DNA of 46,557 nt from Deltaproteobacteria bacterium (lineage in GTDB: Bacteria > Desulfobacterota > Desulfuromonadia > Geobacterales > Geobacteraceae), in NCBI GenBank assembly GCA_021848385.1, contig JAJZUQ010000020.1, positions 1 to 46,557 of the forward strand, written 5' to 3'. The position numbers were made by a program, and so were the translations under genes. Of the stretch, positions 8,075 to 17,446 are shown one piece after another; the first letter of the stretch is position 1, and each line of letters starts with the position of its first letter. The notes beneath the pieces were generated by a model. That model made no database searches, was not told the origin of the DNA, and saw only the letters and a program-made list of their open reading frames with translations.

Positions 8075-10005
8075 AGCGATTACTGCTCGCAATGACACTG
8101 GTACTGGCCCTCTCCACTCTTGCCGTAGCCGCTCCCCACGGCAATCCCCAGCCTGTTACCGGCCTGGTGGCTGGTGGGGGTGTTTCGACGCCGGTTGTAC
8201 GGTCAGCCGAGTCCTCCGCACGCGAAGAAAAGAAAGATGCGTCGACAAACAGGGCCATCACTCTGGGGATGTTCCTGGCCATTATTATCCTTACCGGGGT
8301 CATCGTGGTCAAATCCGCCCGATCCACCAAAACCACGTCCGATTACTATACCGCGGGTGGCGGTATTTCGGGATTCCAGAACGGATGGGCCATCGCGGGC
8401 GATTACATGTCGGCCTCGACGTTCCTCGGCATTGCGGGGATGACGGCCTTGTTCGGCGCCGACGGCTTCATGTACACCGTAGGGCCGTTCTTCTCCTTTG
8501 TCACCATTCTCCTGATTGTGGCAGAACCGTGCCGCAATGCTGGCAAATATACGCTGGGGGATATCCTGTCGCTGCGTACTTCGTCCAAGGTGGTGCGGGG
8601 CACTGCCGCCCTCGCCGCCGTGGTGGTCTCGGCGTTCTACATGATCGGGCAGATGGTTGGCGCCGGGAAGCTCATGCAGCTTCTCATCGGCATCCCCTAT
8701 AACATTTCAGTGGTCGGCGTTGGTGTCTTGCTGGTGCTGTACGTCACCTTCGGCGGCATGAAGGCTACCACCTGGGTGCAGATAATCAAGGCGGCACTCC
8801 TGATGGCAAGTGGCACGCTCATCACCTTCCTGCTCCTCTGGAAGTTTGGCTTCAGCTTTGTCGGTTTCTATGATGCCGTGGCCACGAGTCCGGCGATCCA
8901 GGACCATGTGCGGGGTCTCCTGAAGCATGCTGCTCCGCAACCCGGTTTCGATTACGGCCAGCGCTTTCTGGAGCCGGGGCTCATTCTCAAGAATCCGCTC
9001 GACCAAATCTCTCTCGGCCTTGCCTTTGCTTTGGGAGCGGCCGGTCTTCCCCATCTCCTGATGCGGTTCTTTACGGTTCCGAACGCCCGGGCGGCCCGCA
9101 AGAGTGTGGTCATTGCCATGATTCTCATCGGCGCTTTTATGATCATGGTGACCATGATCGGTTTTGGTGCCGCCATCTACCTCACGCCACAAAAGATCAT
9201 CGCCGCTGACAAGGGGGGGAACATGGCCGCGCCGATGATCGCCCAGTTCCTGGGGGGCGGTCCCGGTTCCCTCGCCGGAGATCTTTTTCTGGCTTTTGTC
9301 TGTGCGGTGGCCTTCGCCACGATCATTGCCGTGGTGTCCGGTCTTATTTTGGCGGTATCTGCTGCCGTGGCCCACGACTTCTATGTCAACGTCCTCAAGG
9401 ACGGCAAACCCGATCAGCAGCAGCAGATCAGGGTCGCCCGGATCACGGCCATCGGCATCGGCGTCGTAGCCATCTTACTCGGTATTGCCTGCGAATCACA
9501 GAACATTGCCCATCTCGTGGTGCTCGCCTTTGCCATGACCGCCTCCAGCAATTTCCCTGTCATCCTGCTGGCTCTCTTCTGGAAACGCTTCAATGCCGGC
9601 GGCATCGTCACCGGGTTGATCGTGGGTGGATTGTTTACTATCGCTGTCGTCCTTGCATCACCGACCATGACGTATCCGAAGCGAATTGCCGCCGATGCAA
9701 AGAAAGTGGTGGAGGTGCTGGAGAAGAAGCAGGTGGAAGGGATGACCCTTGCCGAGAAAGAAGTGCATACGCTGGCGAAGGCCCGAGCCGATTACGAGAA
9801 AAACAAGGACGGCACGTCATTCATCGGTTTAGATGCGCCGCTCTTCCCGTTGAAGAACCCGGCCATCCTCACGGTGCCGGTCGGATTCCTGGCCGCAATC
9901 ATGGGAACCTTCCTCTTCGGTAACCGCCGGGAGGAGGAGAAGTTTGCAGAGCTCTATGTCCGGCAGAATACCGGCTACGGCATCTCCGATGCCGTCGATC
10001 ATTGA
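8071..10005 (+). CDS. actP: ActP-like sodium:solute symporter for a monocarboxylate
   Basis: A 644-residue member of the sodium:solute symporter family, closest to cation/acetate symporters. It starts with a cleavable or first hydrophobic segment (residues 1-21), followed by about 13 membrane segments. TTSDYYTAGGGISGFQNGWA and GDYMSASTFLGIAGM are characteristic of the acetate/pyruvate branch. It is roughly 90 residues longer than E. coli ActP, because a charged soluble insert (about residues 531-590, containing KKVVEVLEKKQVEG) lies near the C-terminus between two membrane helices. Together with DUF485 it probably imports acetate, propionate or a related short-chain acid. Geobacter genomes carry several such paralogues. 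Confidence 0.9.
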   Translation: MKRLLLAMTLVLALSTLAVAAPHGNPQPVTGLVAGGGVSTPVVRSAESSAREEKKDASTNRAITLGMFLAIIILTGVIVVKSARSTKTTSDYYTAGGGISGFQNGWAIAGDYMSASTFLGIAGMTALFGADGFMYTVGPFFSFVTILLIVAEPCRNAGKYTLGDILSLRTSSKVVRGTAALAAVVVSAFYMIGQMVGAGKLMQLLIGIPYNISVVGVGVLLVLYVTFGGMKATTWVQIIKAALLMASGTLITFLLLWKFGFSFVGFYDAVATSPAIQDHVRGLLKHAAPQPGFDYGQRFLEPGLILKNPLDQISLGLAFALGAAGLPHLLMRFFTVPNARAARKSVVIAMILIGAFMIMVTMIGFGAAIYLTPQKIIAADKGGNMAAPMIAQFLGGGPGSLAGDLFLAFVCAVAFATIIAVVSGLILAVSAAVAHDFYVNVLKDGKPDQQQQIRVARITAIGIGVVAILLGIACESQNIAHLVVLAFAMTASSNFPVILLALFWKRFNAGGIVTGLIVGGLFTIAVVLASPTMTYPKRIAADAKKVVEVLEKKQVEGMTLAEKEVHTLAKARADYEKNKDGTSFIGLDAPLFPLKNPAILTVPVGFLAAIMGTFLFGNRREEEKFAELYVRQNTGYGISDAVDH

Positions 10006-10023
10006 GATGTGGCCGCAGTGGGG

Positions 10024-10055
10024 AGTCGCGTCGGTTCGGACTGCCCACCGCGACT
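10024..10055 (+). terminator. weak hairpin after the symporter gene
   Basis: AGTCGCG (10024-10030) pairs perfectly with CGCGACT (10049-10055) around an 18-base loop. There is no T run. It may mark the end of the porin-symporter transcript or only attenuate it. Confidence 0.3.
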
Positions 10056-10086
10056 GCGAGATCATCACTAAAAAGGAGACGGGATA

Positions 10087-10188
10087 ATGGCGAAGTTTGT
10101 TACGGCTGAAGAGTCTGACGGTGCTATGACGGTTCACACATTTCATAAACATATGCAAATTTCATTCAAGGGAGAGACCAAGTCATGA
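10087..10188 (+). CDS. 33-residue ORF coupled to the MFS gene
   Basis: ATG 10087 is preceded by AAAAAGGAGACGGGATA, one of the best ribosome-binding sites in the window (AAGGAGA at about 10073-10079). The ORF runs 33 codons to a TGA at 10186-10188 that overlaps the ATG of the MFS transporter (10185) as ATGA. The predicted peptide begins MAKFVTAEESDGAM and has no membrane segment or known motif. It could be a leader that couples translation of the transporter, or a small partner protein. The strong RBS and exact overlap argue against chance, but conservation is unknown. Confidence 0.5.
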   Translation: MAKFVTAEESDGAMTVHTFHKHMQISFKGETKS

Positions 10189-11453
10189 CGCTAGAATCGA
10201 AACGATGGTTTTATCTGGCACTGGGAACGGTTATCAATATCATCATTGGTCAGACGTACGCCTGGAGCGTATTTGTGCTGCCGCTCTCAAAGCAGTTCAC
10301 CTGGAACCTGGCGGATGTATCCGTGGCATTCGCCATATTTCACACTGTTTCCTGTATCCCCATCATTGTTGCGGGCAAACTGCAGGAGCGCATCCAGCCC
10401 AAATATATCCTATTTGCCGGCGGGCTCATATACGGCCTGGGGATGTACGGTGTCGGGCATGTGGAAACCCTGAACCAGCTCTACCTGACATACGGGTTAA
10501 TGGGGGGGCTCTCCATGGGAACCATCTATTCCGGCGTAGTGCCCAACCTTGTGCGCTTCTTTCCTGACCGTCGCGGCATGGCTTCAGGGATCCTGGCTGC
10601 CGGTGTGGGATGCGCTCCCCTGCTCTGGGCTCCCGTTGCCGTCAACATGATCAATAATTACAGCATCCTTCCTACCTTTAAAATGCTGGGCGGTTTCTAT
10701 CTGGTCAGTCTCTGTATCCTCGGTCTGCTGATGAAGACCGCACCGGCCGGATTCACCCCTGCTGGGTGGAAACCATCAGAGGCCACACAGCAGGCTATGA
10801 ACATCTCCGAAAAGGATTGGCGCGGGATGCTCGTTGATCCTCTCTACTACGTCCTGGCAGCCATCATTGTTCTGGGGGCCATCTCGGGGATGATGATTAT
10901 CGCCCATGCTTCCCCCATCCTTCAATCCGTCGGTGGTCTGACCGCCGTTGCTGCCGGTTCATGGGTGGGGATCCTTGCGCTGTGCAATTCGGCGGGGCGC
11001 GTAGGGTGGGGCCTCATTGCCGACCGCTTTGGACGTATGCCGGTTATGGTGGTTATTTACGTTATTCTCGGCTCGGCCATGTTTTGGCTTGCGTCAAAGC
11101 CGGTGGAAGTGATAGCTCCCGTCCTGATCGTGGGGATGGCATTCGGCGGCTTCATGGGGCAGCTTGCTTCCCTTACCGCGGATGCCTTCGGCGCTAAAAA
11201 TCTCCCGATGAACTTCGGTATCATGTTTGTCCCCTTTGGCCTTGCCGCGTTTACCGGTCCGCGGCTCGCCGCCAGCATTAAGGTGGCCACGGGCAATTAT
11301 TCCCAGGCGTTTTTCATTGCCAGTATCCTCTGTCTGGGTGGCATCGGTCTGGCGTTCGTGGCCAACAAGATGTTGCGGAGAAGGATGTCGAATGCCGTGG
11401 CAGATGCCCAAGGTCAGGCACTGCCGCTGAAACAGCAGGCCTCACAGCCATAG
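10185..11453 (+). CDS. MFS transporter, OFA (oxalate/formate antiporter) family
   Basis: A 422-residue protein with twelve predicted membrane segments. The N-terminal GQTYAWSVFVLPLSKQF is the family signature of OFA transporters (YxWSVF). GGLSMGTIYSGVVPNLVRFF and PDRRGMASG correspond to the conserved loop regions of the major facilitator superfamily, and GRVGWGLIADRFGR is the second loop motif. OFA members exchange or import small carboxylates. Its position directly before a CoA-transferase suggests uptake of the acid that is then activated. Translation is probably coupled to the 33-codon ORF upstream. Confidence 0.87.
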   Translation: MTLESKRWFYLALGTVINIIIGQTYAWSVFVLPLSKQFTWNLADVSVAFAIFHTVSCIPIIVAGKLQERIQPKYILFAGGLIYGLGMYGVGHVETLNQLYLTYGLMGGLSMGTIYSGVVPNLVRFFPDRRGMASGILAAGVGCAPLLWAPVAVNMINNYSILPTFKMLGGFYLVSLCILGLLMKTAPAGFTPAGWKPSEATQQAMNISEKDWRGMLVDPLYYVLAAIIVLGAISGMMIIAHASPILQSVGGLTAVAAGSWVGILALCNSAGRVGWGLIADRFGRMPVMVVIYVILGSAMFWLASKPVEVIAPVLIVGMAFGGFMGQLASLTADAFGAKNLPMNFGIMFVPFGLAAFTGPRLAASIKVATGNYSQAFFIASILCLGGIGLAFVANKMLRRRMSNAVADAQGQALPLKQQASQP

Positions 11454-11528
11454 TAGGCTTAACCGTCGGCAGTGTCGCATCGTGGCGGTAAGGTCCTAAC
11501 AGGAAATTACAGCAAAAGGAGTTTTGAC

Positions 11529-12815
11529 ATGGAAAGATGGAAAAATCTGGAAAAGAAGCCCGCACCTTATTTTATCCCCACATTCGGACCGCTGTCGGGG
11601 ATGAGAATCCTGATGAGTGCGACTGTCGTTGCTGCCCCTTTTGGTGCCTCACTATTGGGCGAAATGGGGGCGGAAATCATTCAAGTGGAACTTCCCAATA
11701 TCGGCGATCCCTACCGCAAGCAGTATCCTCCCATGACCAATGGGGATAGGGAAGTCAGTGCCGGCTGGGTCCAGAACGGCCGCAACCGGCTCAGTTTCAC
11801 CCTCAACACCAATTTGAAATATCCGGAGTCCAGGGAGATTTTCCTCTCTCTGATCAAGAACGCCGATGTGTGGCTGGAAAACATTGTCTGGCTCGAAAAA
11901 CTTGGTATTACGGAAGAGTTGCTTTTCGAAGTGAATCCCAAACTGATCATATGTCATGTCAGCGGGTTCGGCCGGCCGCAGTTCGGTGGCAATCCGGAGA
12001 TATGCGACCAGCCGTCGTACGATGTTATCGGCCAGGCAGAGGGGGGATATACCTATCTGAACGGCTCCCCTGAGCCCTGTCCCCCCACATTCGCCGCCTC
12101 ATTTTACAATGACTATCTTACTGCCATGTATACTGCTTTGGGTATTGCCGCGGCCTATGCCAATGTCCTGAATGGGGGGGTGGGGCAGGTCGTCGATGTG
12201 GCCCAGGTGGAGGCACAGGCCAGGGTGCTCGATGATGCCTGGACGGTATATGCCAACATGGGGATCGTAAAGCAGCGCTCCGGTAACAAGGTGCCGATTT
12301 TCCAGCCGGGTGGAATTTATAAGGCCAAGGACGGTCGCTATGTGAGTCTCGGCGCCTTTGGACCCGCGGTTTATTACCGGTTCATCGAGGCAATGGAACT
12401 TGATCCCGACCATTTCACCTATGAAGGCGCAGGGGGAACAAGGGATGCGGTAAACTCACCGATTGGCCAGGAGTTAAGGGTGAAAACCGATGAATGGATC
12501 GGATCGCACACCGCTCAGGAATGTTACGAGCATTTCAAGAAATTCAGAGTGCCTAGTGGCATCGCCAAGTCTACGGAAGATATCTATAACGATCCCCACT
12601 GGCAGAGCCGTGGTAATTTCGTCAAATACACGGACGAGACCCTGGGCAAAGAGGTGGAGGCCTTCGGCTTTGTTCCCAAGTTGAGTAAAACCCCCCAGAG
12701 GGTCTGGCGTGGCGCCCCGACACTGGGTCAGGATACGGAGGCCATACTCGGACAGCTGCTCGGCTACAGTGAGGCGGAAATCGCCGGTTTCAGAGGGAAG
12801 GGGATCATCGATTAG
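11529..12815 (+). CDS. class III (CaiB/BaiF) CoA-transferase
   Basis: A 428-residue family III CoA-transferase, which moves CoA from an acyl-CoA to a free carboxylate through an aspartyl-CoA thioester. The N-terminal fold shows PLSGMRILMSATVVAAPFG and GEMGAEIIQVE. The expected catalytic aspartate is D195 in FYNDYLTAMY. The C-terminal half contains GGIYKAKDGRYVSLGAFG. AAAAGGAG precedes ATG 11529; the longer frame from 11472 is not supported. Lying after a carboxylate transporter and before sucCD, it may activate the imported acid using succinyl-CoA or acetyl-CoA. BbsEF-like and succinyl-CoA:benzoate transferases belong to the same family, so an aromatic or fatty-acid substrate is possible. Donor and acceptor cannot be read from the sequence. 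Confidence 0.88.
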   Translation: MERWKNLEKKPAPYFIPTFGPLSGMRILMSATVVAAPFGASLLGEMGAEIIQVELPNIGDPYRKQYPPMTNGDREVSAGWVQNGRNRLSFTLNTNLKYPESREIFLSLIKNADVWLENIVWLEKLGITEELLFEVNPKLIICHVSGFGRPQFGGNPEICDQPSYDVIGQAEGGYTYLNGSPEPCPPTFAASFYNDYLTAMYTALGIAAAYANVLNGGVGQVVDVAQVEAQARVLDDAWTVYANMGIVKQRSGNKVPIFQPGGIYKAKDGRYVSLGAFGPAVYYRFIEAMELDPDHFTYEGAGGTRDAVNSPIGQELRVKTDEWIGSHTAQECYEHFKKFRVPSGIAKSTEDIYNDPHWQSRGNFVKYTDETLGKEVEAFGFVPKLSKTPQRVWRGAPTLGQDTEAILGQLLGYSEAEIAGFRGKGIID

Positions 12816-12865
12816 CACCACGCGAAACAGGCCGGATGACCATTGAGAGAGATATATAGGGTGGT

Positions 12866-12904
12866 GGACTTGAGGTGGACGAGATTTCTCTCCCCCTCAA
12901 GTCC
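12866..12904 (+). terminator. long hairpin between CoA-transferase and sucC
   Basis: GGACTTGAGG (12866-12875) pairs with CCTCAAGTCC (12895-12904), and an inner GAGA/TCTC helix closes on a two-base loop, giving a strong stem-loop. No T run follows, so it is a probable transcript end or processing site rather than a textbook terminator. Confidence 0.55.
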
Positions 12905-12986
12905 TTCCGCAATCGCGAATGAAATCCGTAGGCGGACAGAATGGGGAACGTATGAATCATGTAGATACCGGATATAAGAAAAAGCC

Positions 12987-13024
12987 TTGACATAAAATTG
13001 GTAATGAAGTACCGTAATACCAAT
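12987..13024 (+). promoter_or_regulatory. candidate sucC promoter with palindromic operator
   Basis: A perfect -35 TTGACA is at 12987-12992; a 17-base spacer leads to a poor -10 (TACCGT). Overlapping it is an inverted repeat, ATTGGTA (12997-13003) and TACCAAT (13018-13024). The repeat would cover the -10 region, as expected for a repressor or IclR-type site; the IclR gene at 19463 is an obvious candidate but this is only inference. The region 12905-13072 otherwise holds no gene. Confidence 0.4.
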
Positions 13025-13072
13025 AGAAAAAACAGTATTGCAAAATACCTGTGGTGAGAAGGGAGAAGAAAG

Positions 13073-14239
13073 GTGAACATTCACGAATATCAGGCAAAGG
13101 CGATTCTAAGGGAGTTCGGTGTGCCGGTTCCGGACGGCCACGTCTGTTACAACGGTGCGAGCGCCCGGGAATGGGCGAAGCGGTTGGGAGAGGGGCCGTG
13201 GGTGGTGAAGGCCCAGATCCATGCCGGAGGTCGGGGGAAGGGGGGCGGCGTCAAGCTGGCCCGCACGGCCGATGAGGTGCGCAATACCGCCCGCGACATG
13301 CTCGGCATGGTCCTGCGGACTCACCAGACCGGGCCGGAAGGGAAGATCGTCACCCGAGTACTGGTGGAGAACGGGTGTAACATTGAACGAGAGCTCTACA
13401 TAAGCCTGCTGGTTGACCGGGCGACCTCGAAGGTCACCGTCATGGCCTCCACCGAGGGGGGGATGGATATCGAGGAAGTTGCGGCCAAGACCCCGGAGAA
13501 GATCTTCATGGAAGCGGTAGAACCGCTTCTAGGGCTGACCTCCTTTCAGTGCCGCAATCTCGCGTTCAGCCTGGGGTTGACCGGCAAACAGACCAATAAG
13601 GCGGTAAGCCTCCTTCAGGGACTCTATGCGACCTTTGTGGGGGCCGACTGCTCGCTCCTCGAGATCAACCCGCTGGTGGTCACCAAAGAAGGTGATCTGC
13701 TCGCTCTTGACGCCAAATTCGGTTTCGACGACAACGCCATCTTCCGGAATCCCCGGATCGGCGACATGCGTGACTACGACGAGGAAGACCCCAACGAAGT
13801 GGAGGCCTCCCAGCACGACCTCTCCTACGTATCGCTTTCCGGTAATATTGGCTGCCTGGTCAACGGTGCCGGGTTGGCCATGGCTACCATGGACATCATC
13901 AAGCACTCCGGCGGCGACCCGGCCAACTTCCTGGACGTAGGGGGCGGGGCTACCATCGAGCGGGTCACCGAGGCGTTCAAGCTCATCCTCTCCGATAAAA
14001 ACGTCAAGGGGATACTGGTCAACATCTTCGGCGGCATCATGAAATGCGATGTCATCGCGACCGGCGTCATCGAGGCGGCCAAGCAGGTCTCCCTCCAGGT
14101 GCCGCTGGTGGTGCGGCTGGAAGGAACCAACGTTGCCAAGGGGAAACAGCTTCTGGCCGAAAGCGGTCTCAATATCGTTGCAGCCGATGGCATGGCCGAT
14201 GCGGCGCAAAAAATCGTCAAGGCTGTTGCAGCGGCCTGA
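13073..14239 (+). CDS. sucC: succinyl-CoA synthetase (ADP-forming) beta subunit
   Basis: A 388-residue SucC of normal length, starting with GTG behind GGGAGAAG. The ATP-grasp N-terminus is typical ([19 protein letters not shown]), followed by [18 protein letters not shown] for nucleotide binding and a C-terminal [13 protein letters not shown] and [13 protein letters not shown] at the CoA/power-helix side. With SucD it interconverts succinyl-CoA and succinate plus nucleoside triphosphate. Here it is placed between a CoA-transferase and ETF genes instead of with other citric acid cycle genes, suggesting it either regenerates succinyl-CoA for CoA transfer or handles succinyl-CoA formed from the substrate. 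The stop is 11 bp before sucD. Confidence 0.96.
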   Translation: MNIHEYQAKAILREFGVPVPDGHVCYNGASAREWAKRLGEGPWVVKAQIHAGGRGKGGGVKLARTADEVRNTARDMLGMVLRTHQTGPEGKIVTRVLVENGCNIERELYISLLVDRATSKVTVMASTEGGMDIEEVAAKTPEKIFMEAVEPLLGLTSFQCRNLAFSLGLTGKQTNKAVSLLQGLYATFVGADCSLLEINPLVVTKEGDLLALDAKFGFDDNAIFRNPRIGDMRDYDEEDPNEVEASQHDLSYVSLSGNIGCLVNGAGLAMATMDIIKHSGGDPANFLDVGGGATIERVTEAFKLILSDKNVKGILVNIFGGIMKCDVIATGVIEAAKQVSLQVPLVVRLEGTNVAKGKQLLAESGLNIVAADGMADAAQKIVKAVAAA

Positions 14240-14250
14240 AGGGGAGATCA

Positions 14251-15141
14251 ATGAGCATTCTTATCGATAGGAACACAAAAGTAATTACCCAGGGATTGGG
14301 CGCCACCGGGCTCTTCCATGCGCAAGGTGCCCGCGAGTACGGTACGCAGATGGTCGGCGGGGTAACTCCCGGCAAAGGGGGAACGGTCATCGACGGTTTT
14401 CCGGTCTACGATACGGTCAGGGAAGCGGTGTACAAAACCGGCGCCACTGCCTCGGTCATCTATGTTCCGCCACCATTCGCGGCCGACTCGATCATGGAGG
14501 CAGTAGACGCCGGCATCGAGCTGGTCTGCTGCATCACCGAGGGAATTCCGGTACTGGACATGGTCAAGGTCAAGCAGTACATGCAGGGGAAACAGACCCG
14601 TCTGGTGGGGCCAAACTGTCCCGGCGTCATCACCCCCGGCCAGTGCAAGATCGGCATCATGCCGGGGTATATTCACAAACCGGGAAAGGTGGGGGTCGTC
14701 TCCCGCTCCGGCACCCTGACCTACGAAGCGGTCTGGCAGCTTACCAACGTCGGGCTTGGCCAGTCCACCTGCGTCGGAATCGGTGGCGACCCGGTCAACG
14801 GCACGAACCACGTGGATGTGCTCCGGATGTTCGAGGAAGACCCCGACACCGAGGCGGTAATCATGATCGGCGAAATCGGCGGCAGTTCCGAGGAAGAGGG
14901 GGCCTATTTTGTCAAAGAGCACATGACCAAGCCGGTGGCGGCGTATATTGCCGGGGTCACCGCTCCTCCAGGTAAACGGATGGGGCACGCCGGGGCGATC
15001 ATCTCCGGGGGTAAGGGGACAGCGACGGAAAAGGTGGCCATCCTCGAAGAGTGCGGCATATCGGTAGCCGCCAGCCCGGCAGACATGGCAGCGGCGCTCC
15101 TGAAAATCTACAAGCCGGACGGGTTGAAGGTGGCGGTCTAG
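14251..15141 (+). CDS. sucD: succinyl-CoA synthetase (ADP-forming) alpha subunit
   Basis: A 296-residue SucD. The CoA-binding Rossmann domain begins [15 protein letters not shown] and contains GGVTPGKGG. The phosphohistidine loop is intact as [10 protein letters not shown], and [12 protein letters not shown] and SRSGTLTYE are classical signatures. AAGGGGAGATCA upstream sets the start at 14251, eleven bases after sucC, so the two subunits are co-translated. The next gene, etfB, follows after 66 bp with its own SD, which makes a longer operon through 19423 likely. Confidence 0.97.
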   Translation: MSILIDRNTKVITQGLGATGLFHAQGAREYGTQMVGGVTPGKGGTVIDGFPVYDTVREAVYKTGATASVIYVPPPFAADSIMEAVDAGIELVCCITEGIPVLDMVKVKQYMQGKQTRLVGPNCPGVITPGQCKIGIMPGYIHKPGKVGVVSRSGTLTYEAVWQLTNVGLGQSTCVGIGGDPVNGTNHVDVLRMFEEDPDTEAVIMIGEIGGSSEEEGAYFVKEHMTKPVAAYIAGVTAPPGKRMGHAGAIISGGKGTATEKVAILEECGISVAASPADMAAALLKIYKPDGLKVAV

Positions 15142-15207
15142 CACCAACTTCGCAAGTTAGCTGCCAGTTGAATCTGGCGATGCGCAAATCACGTAAAGGA
15201 GACGTCC

Positions 15208-16020
15208 ATGCTCGTTATCTCCTGCATTAAACAGGTACCCGACACCACCCAGGTGAAGATCGATCCCGTGACCAACACCCTGGTGCGGGAAGGTATACCC
15301 TTCATCGTCAACCCGTACGACACCCATGCCTTGGAAGAGAGCCTCTGCCTTAAGGACAAGTACAGCCTGCGGACCGTTGCTCTTTCCATGGGTCCGCCCA
15401 ACACCGAGGTGACCCTGAGAAAGGCACGGGCACTCGGCATTGACGAGGCGATTCTCCTCTCCGACCGGGCATTTGGCGGGGCCGACACCCTGGCCACGAG
15501 CAGGGTGCTTGCCGCTGCCATCGAGCGCCTTGGCACCCGGGAAGAGGTGGGGATTGTTTTCTGCGGCAAGCAGACTATCGATGGTGACACGGCCCAGGTA
15601 GGGCCGGGCATTGCCACCCGGCTCGGCTTCACCCAGCTCACCCTGGTGGACCGTATCGAGCATATCGATTTCCTGAAAAAAAGAATCAGGGTTCGGCGCA
15701 AACTCGAAGGGAGGCACGAGATCGTAGAGGCGCCGCTCCCGGTGGTTATTACCGTCGTGCGCGAGCTCAACCGTCCCCGTTACCCCACAGTCCCCATGCG
15801 ATTGGCGGCAGAAGAGGCGGACATAACGGTGTGGGACAATACGGTGCTCAAGCTTGACGTGGAAACCGTCGGTCTCAAAGGGTCCCCCACCTGGGTGAGC
15901 AAGATCTTTTCTCCCGAGCGGGACCAGGGAGAGATCATCGGTGACGGGGTCAATGACCCGGAGGGAACGGCGGGCATCCTCATCGAAAAACTGCTGAGCA
16001 AGGATCTGCTTGCTGTGTAA
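15208..16020 (+). CDS. etfB: electron transfer flavoprotein beta subunit
   Basis: A 270-residue EtfB. It opens with the family start MLVISCIKQVPDTTQVKID and contains VNPYDTHALEESLCLKD, FCGKQTIDGDTAQVGPGIA and a recognition-loop region around RRKLEGRHEIVEAPLPVV. Pairing with the following EtfA forms the heterodimer that takes electrons from acyl-CoA dehydrogenases. AAAGGAG precedes the ATG. The 41-base gap to the ferredoxin-EtfA gene, and the oxidoreductase behind that, imply one electron-transfer operon. Confidence 0.96.
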   Translation: MLVISCIKQVPDTTQVKIDPVTNTLVREGIPFIVNPYDTHALEESLCLKDKYSLRTVALSMGPPNTEVTLRKARALGIDEAILLSDRAFGGADTLATSRVLAAAIERLGTREEVGIVFCGKQTIDGDTAQVGPGIATRLGFTQLTLVDRIEHIDFLKKRIRVRRKLEGRHEIVEAPLPVVITVVRELNRPRYPTVPMRLAAEEADITVWDNTVLKLDVETVGLKGSPTWVSKIFSPERDQGEIIGDGVNDPEGTAGILIEKLLSKDLLAV

Positions 16021-16075
16021 ATCGTGAGGTGCACGAACGGCGACATCACCTCTATCCTTTTTGAAGGGAACCTTT

Positions 16076-17419
16076 ATGGACGAAAAGAAACCGATCAAAA
16101 AACCCCGTGGTAAAGTGCGGTATCTTGAAGGGCGGTGCATCGGGTGCGGTGAGCGGTGCGTGACGGCCTGTCCCGTGGACGCAATCGCCATGGATGCGGC
16201 CGGTGAGCCGGGAATCACCCTTTCCAAGTGCATCGGCTGCGTCAAGTGTGTCAAGGCATGCGGAGCGGGTGCCCTTGAAATGTTCTACACGCCGGAAGAG
16301 TTGGAAATCCTCCAGCAGTGGGAAGCGGAGCACGGTACAGCCGAAGAGGAGCTTGACCCGGCGGAGAAAGAGCTCAGGGCGAAGCTGGCAAGCTACCGTG
16401 GCGTCTGGGTCTTCGTCGAGCATTACGACGGCGAGGCCGCGAAGGTTTCGTGGGAGCTTCTCGGGACCGGTGCCGGTCTCGCGAAGACCCTCGGCGTTGA
16501 ACTCTCGGCGGTCATCATAGGCAACGACGTGGCGCATCTCTGCGACGAGGCCTTCGCCTATGGCGCCTACAACGCCATTCTGCTCGATGCCCCGGTGTTT
16601 ACCCATTATCGCACCAAACCATACACGGATGCCATCTGCCATCTGGTGGCGAAGCACAAGCCGGAAATCATCCTCATGGGGGCGACGGGGCAGGGACGCG
16701 ACCTGGCTGGCGCGGTGGCCACTATCGTCAAGACCGGCCTTACGGCTGACTGCACGGGGCTCGGCATCGACGACAAGAGAAACCTGATGCAGACCCGCCC
16801 GGCGTTTGGCGGGAACATCATGGCCACCATCATGTGCGACCGGTTCCGGCCGCAGATGTCCACCGTCCGTCCTCACGTGATGCCGATGCCCGAGCGTATA
16901 GCCGGGGCGAAGGGGAAGGTGGTTCGCGAAACCTTCGACCTTGTTGAAGCGGACATTCACGTCAAGGTAATCGAGGTGCTCAGCGACAGGTCGGGGAAGG
17001 ACATCGACATCGCTGGTGCCGAATTTATCGTTTCCGGTGGCCGCGGCCTGATGAACAAAGAGAATTTTGCCATGCTCCAGGAACTTGCTGACGAACTCGG
17101 CGGGGTAGTCGGTGCCTCACGCAGTGCCGTGGATGCCGGCTGGATGCCCCACAGCCGCCAGGTCGGCCAGACCGGGAAGACGGTCCGTCCGAAGATCTAC
17201 ATTGCCTGCGGAATTTCCGGCGCCATCCAGCACCTGGTAGGGATGCAGGACTCGGATGTCATTATTGCCATCAATCGCGATCCCGAGGCGCCGATCTTCC
17301 AGGTCGCCACCTACGGCATCGTCGGAGATCTCTTTCAGGTCGTACCAGCCATCATCAGAAAAGTCCGCAGCCTGAAAGCGCAACGGGGCGGCGTCATTCC
17401 CGAACGGCTTGCAATCTGA
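16076..17419 (+). CDS. etfA: electron transfer flavoprotein alpha subunit with N-terminal ferredoxin domain
   Basis: A 447-residue EtfA, longer than the usual ~320 residues because of an N-terminal domain with two [4Fe-4S] motifs. The first reads [13 protein letters not shown] (three residues between the second and third cysteines, one more than usual) and the second [12 protein letters not shown] charged linker of about 50 residues follows, then the ETF alpha fold with [14 protein letters not shown], the FAD domain [25 protein letters not shown] and [11 protein letters not shown]. The extra clusters suggest electron exchange with an FeS partner, most simply the oxidoreductase encoded next. 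ATG 16076 with GAAGGG upstream is preferred over TTG 16061. Confidence 0.95.
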   Translation: MDEKKPIKKPRGKVRYLEGRCIGCGERCVTACPVDAIAMDAAGEPGITLSKCIGCVKCVKACGAGALEMFYTPEELEILQQWEAEHGTAEEELDPAEKELRAKLASYRGVWVFVEHYDGEAAKVSWELLGTGAGLAKTLGVELSAVIIGNDVAHLCDEAFAYGAYNAILLDAPVFTHYRTKPYTDAICHLVAKHKPEIILMGATGQGRDLAGAVATIVKTGLTADCTGLGIDDKRNLMQTRPAFGGNIMATIMCDRFRPQMSTVRPHVMPMPERIAGAKGKVVRETFDLVEADIHVKVIEVLSDRSGKDIDIAGAEFIVSGGRGLMNKENFAMLQELADELGGVVGASRSAVDAGWMPHSRQVGQTGKTVRPKIYIACGISGAIQHLVGMQDSDVIIAINRDPEAPIFQVATYGIVGDLFQVVPAIIRKVRSLKAQRGGVIPERLAI

Positions 17420-17446
17420 CACGTTTACAGACTGAGAGGTGCAATC

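Noticed and set aside
15142..15207. Possible promoter before etfB
   Set aside because: No -35/-10 pair could be found; continuous operon with sucCD is simpler.
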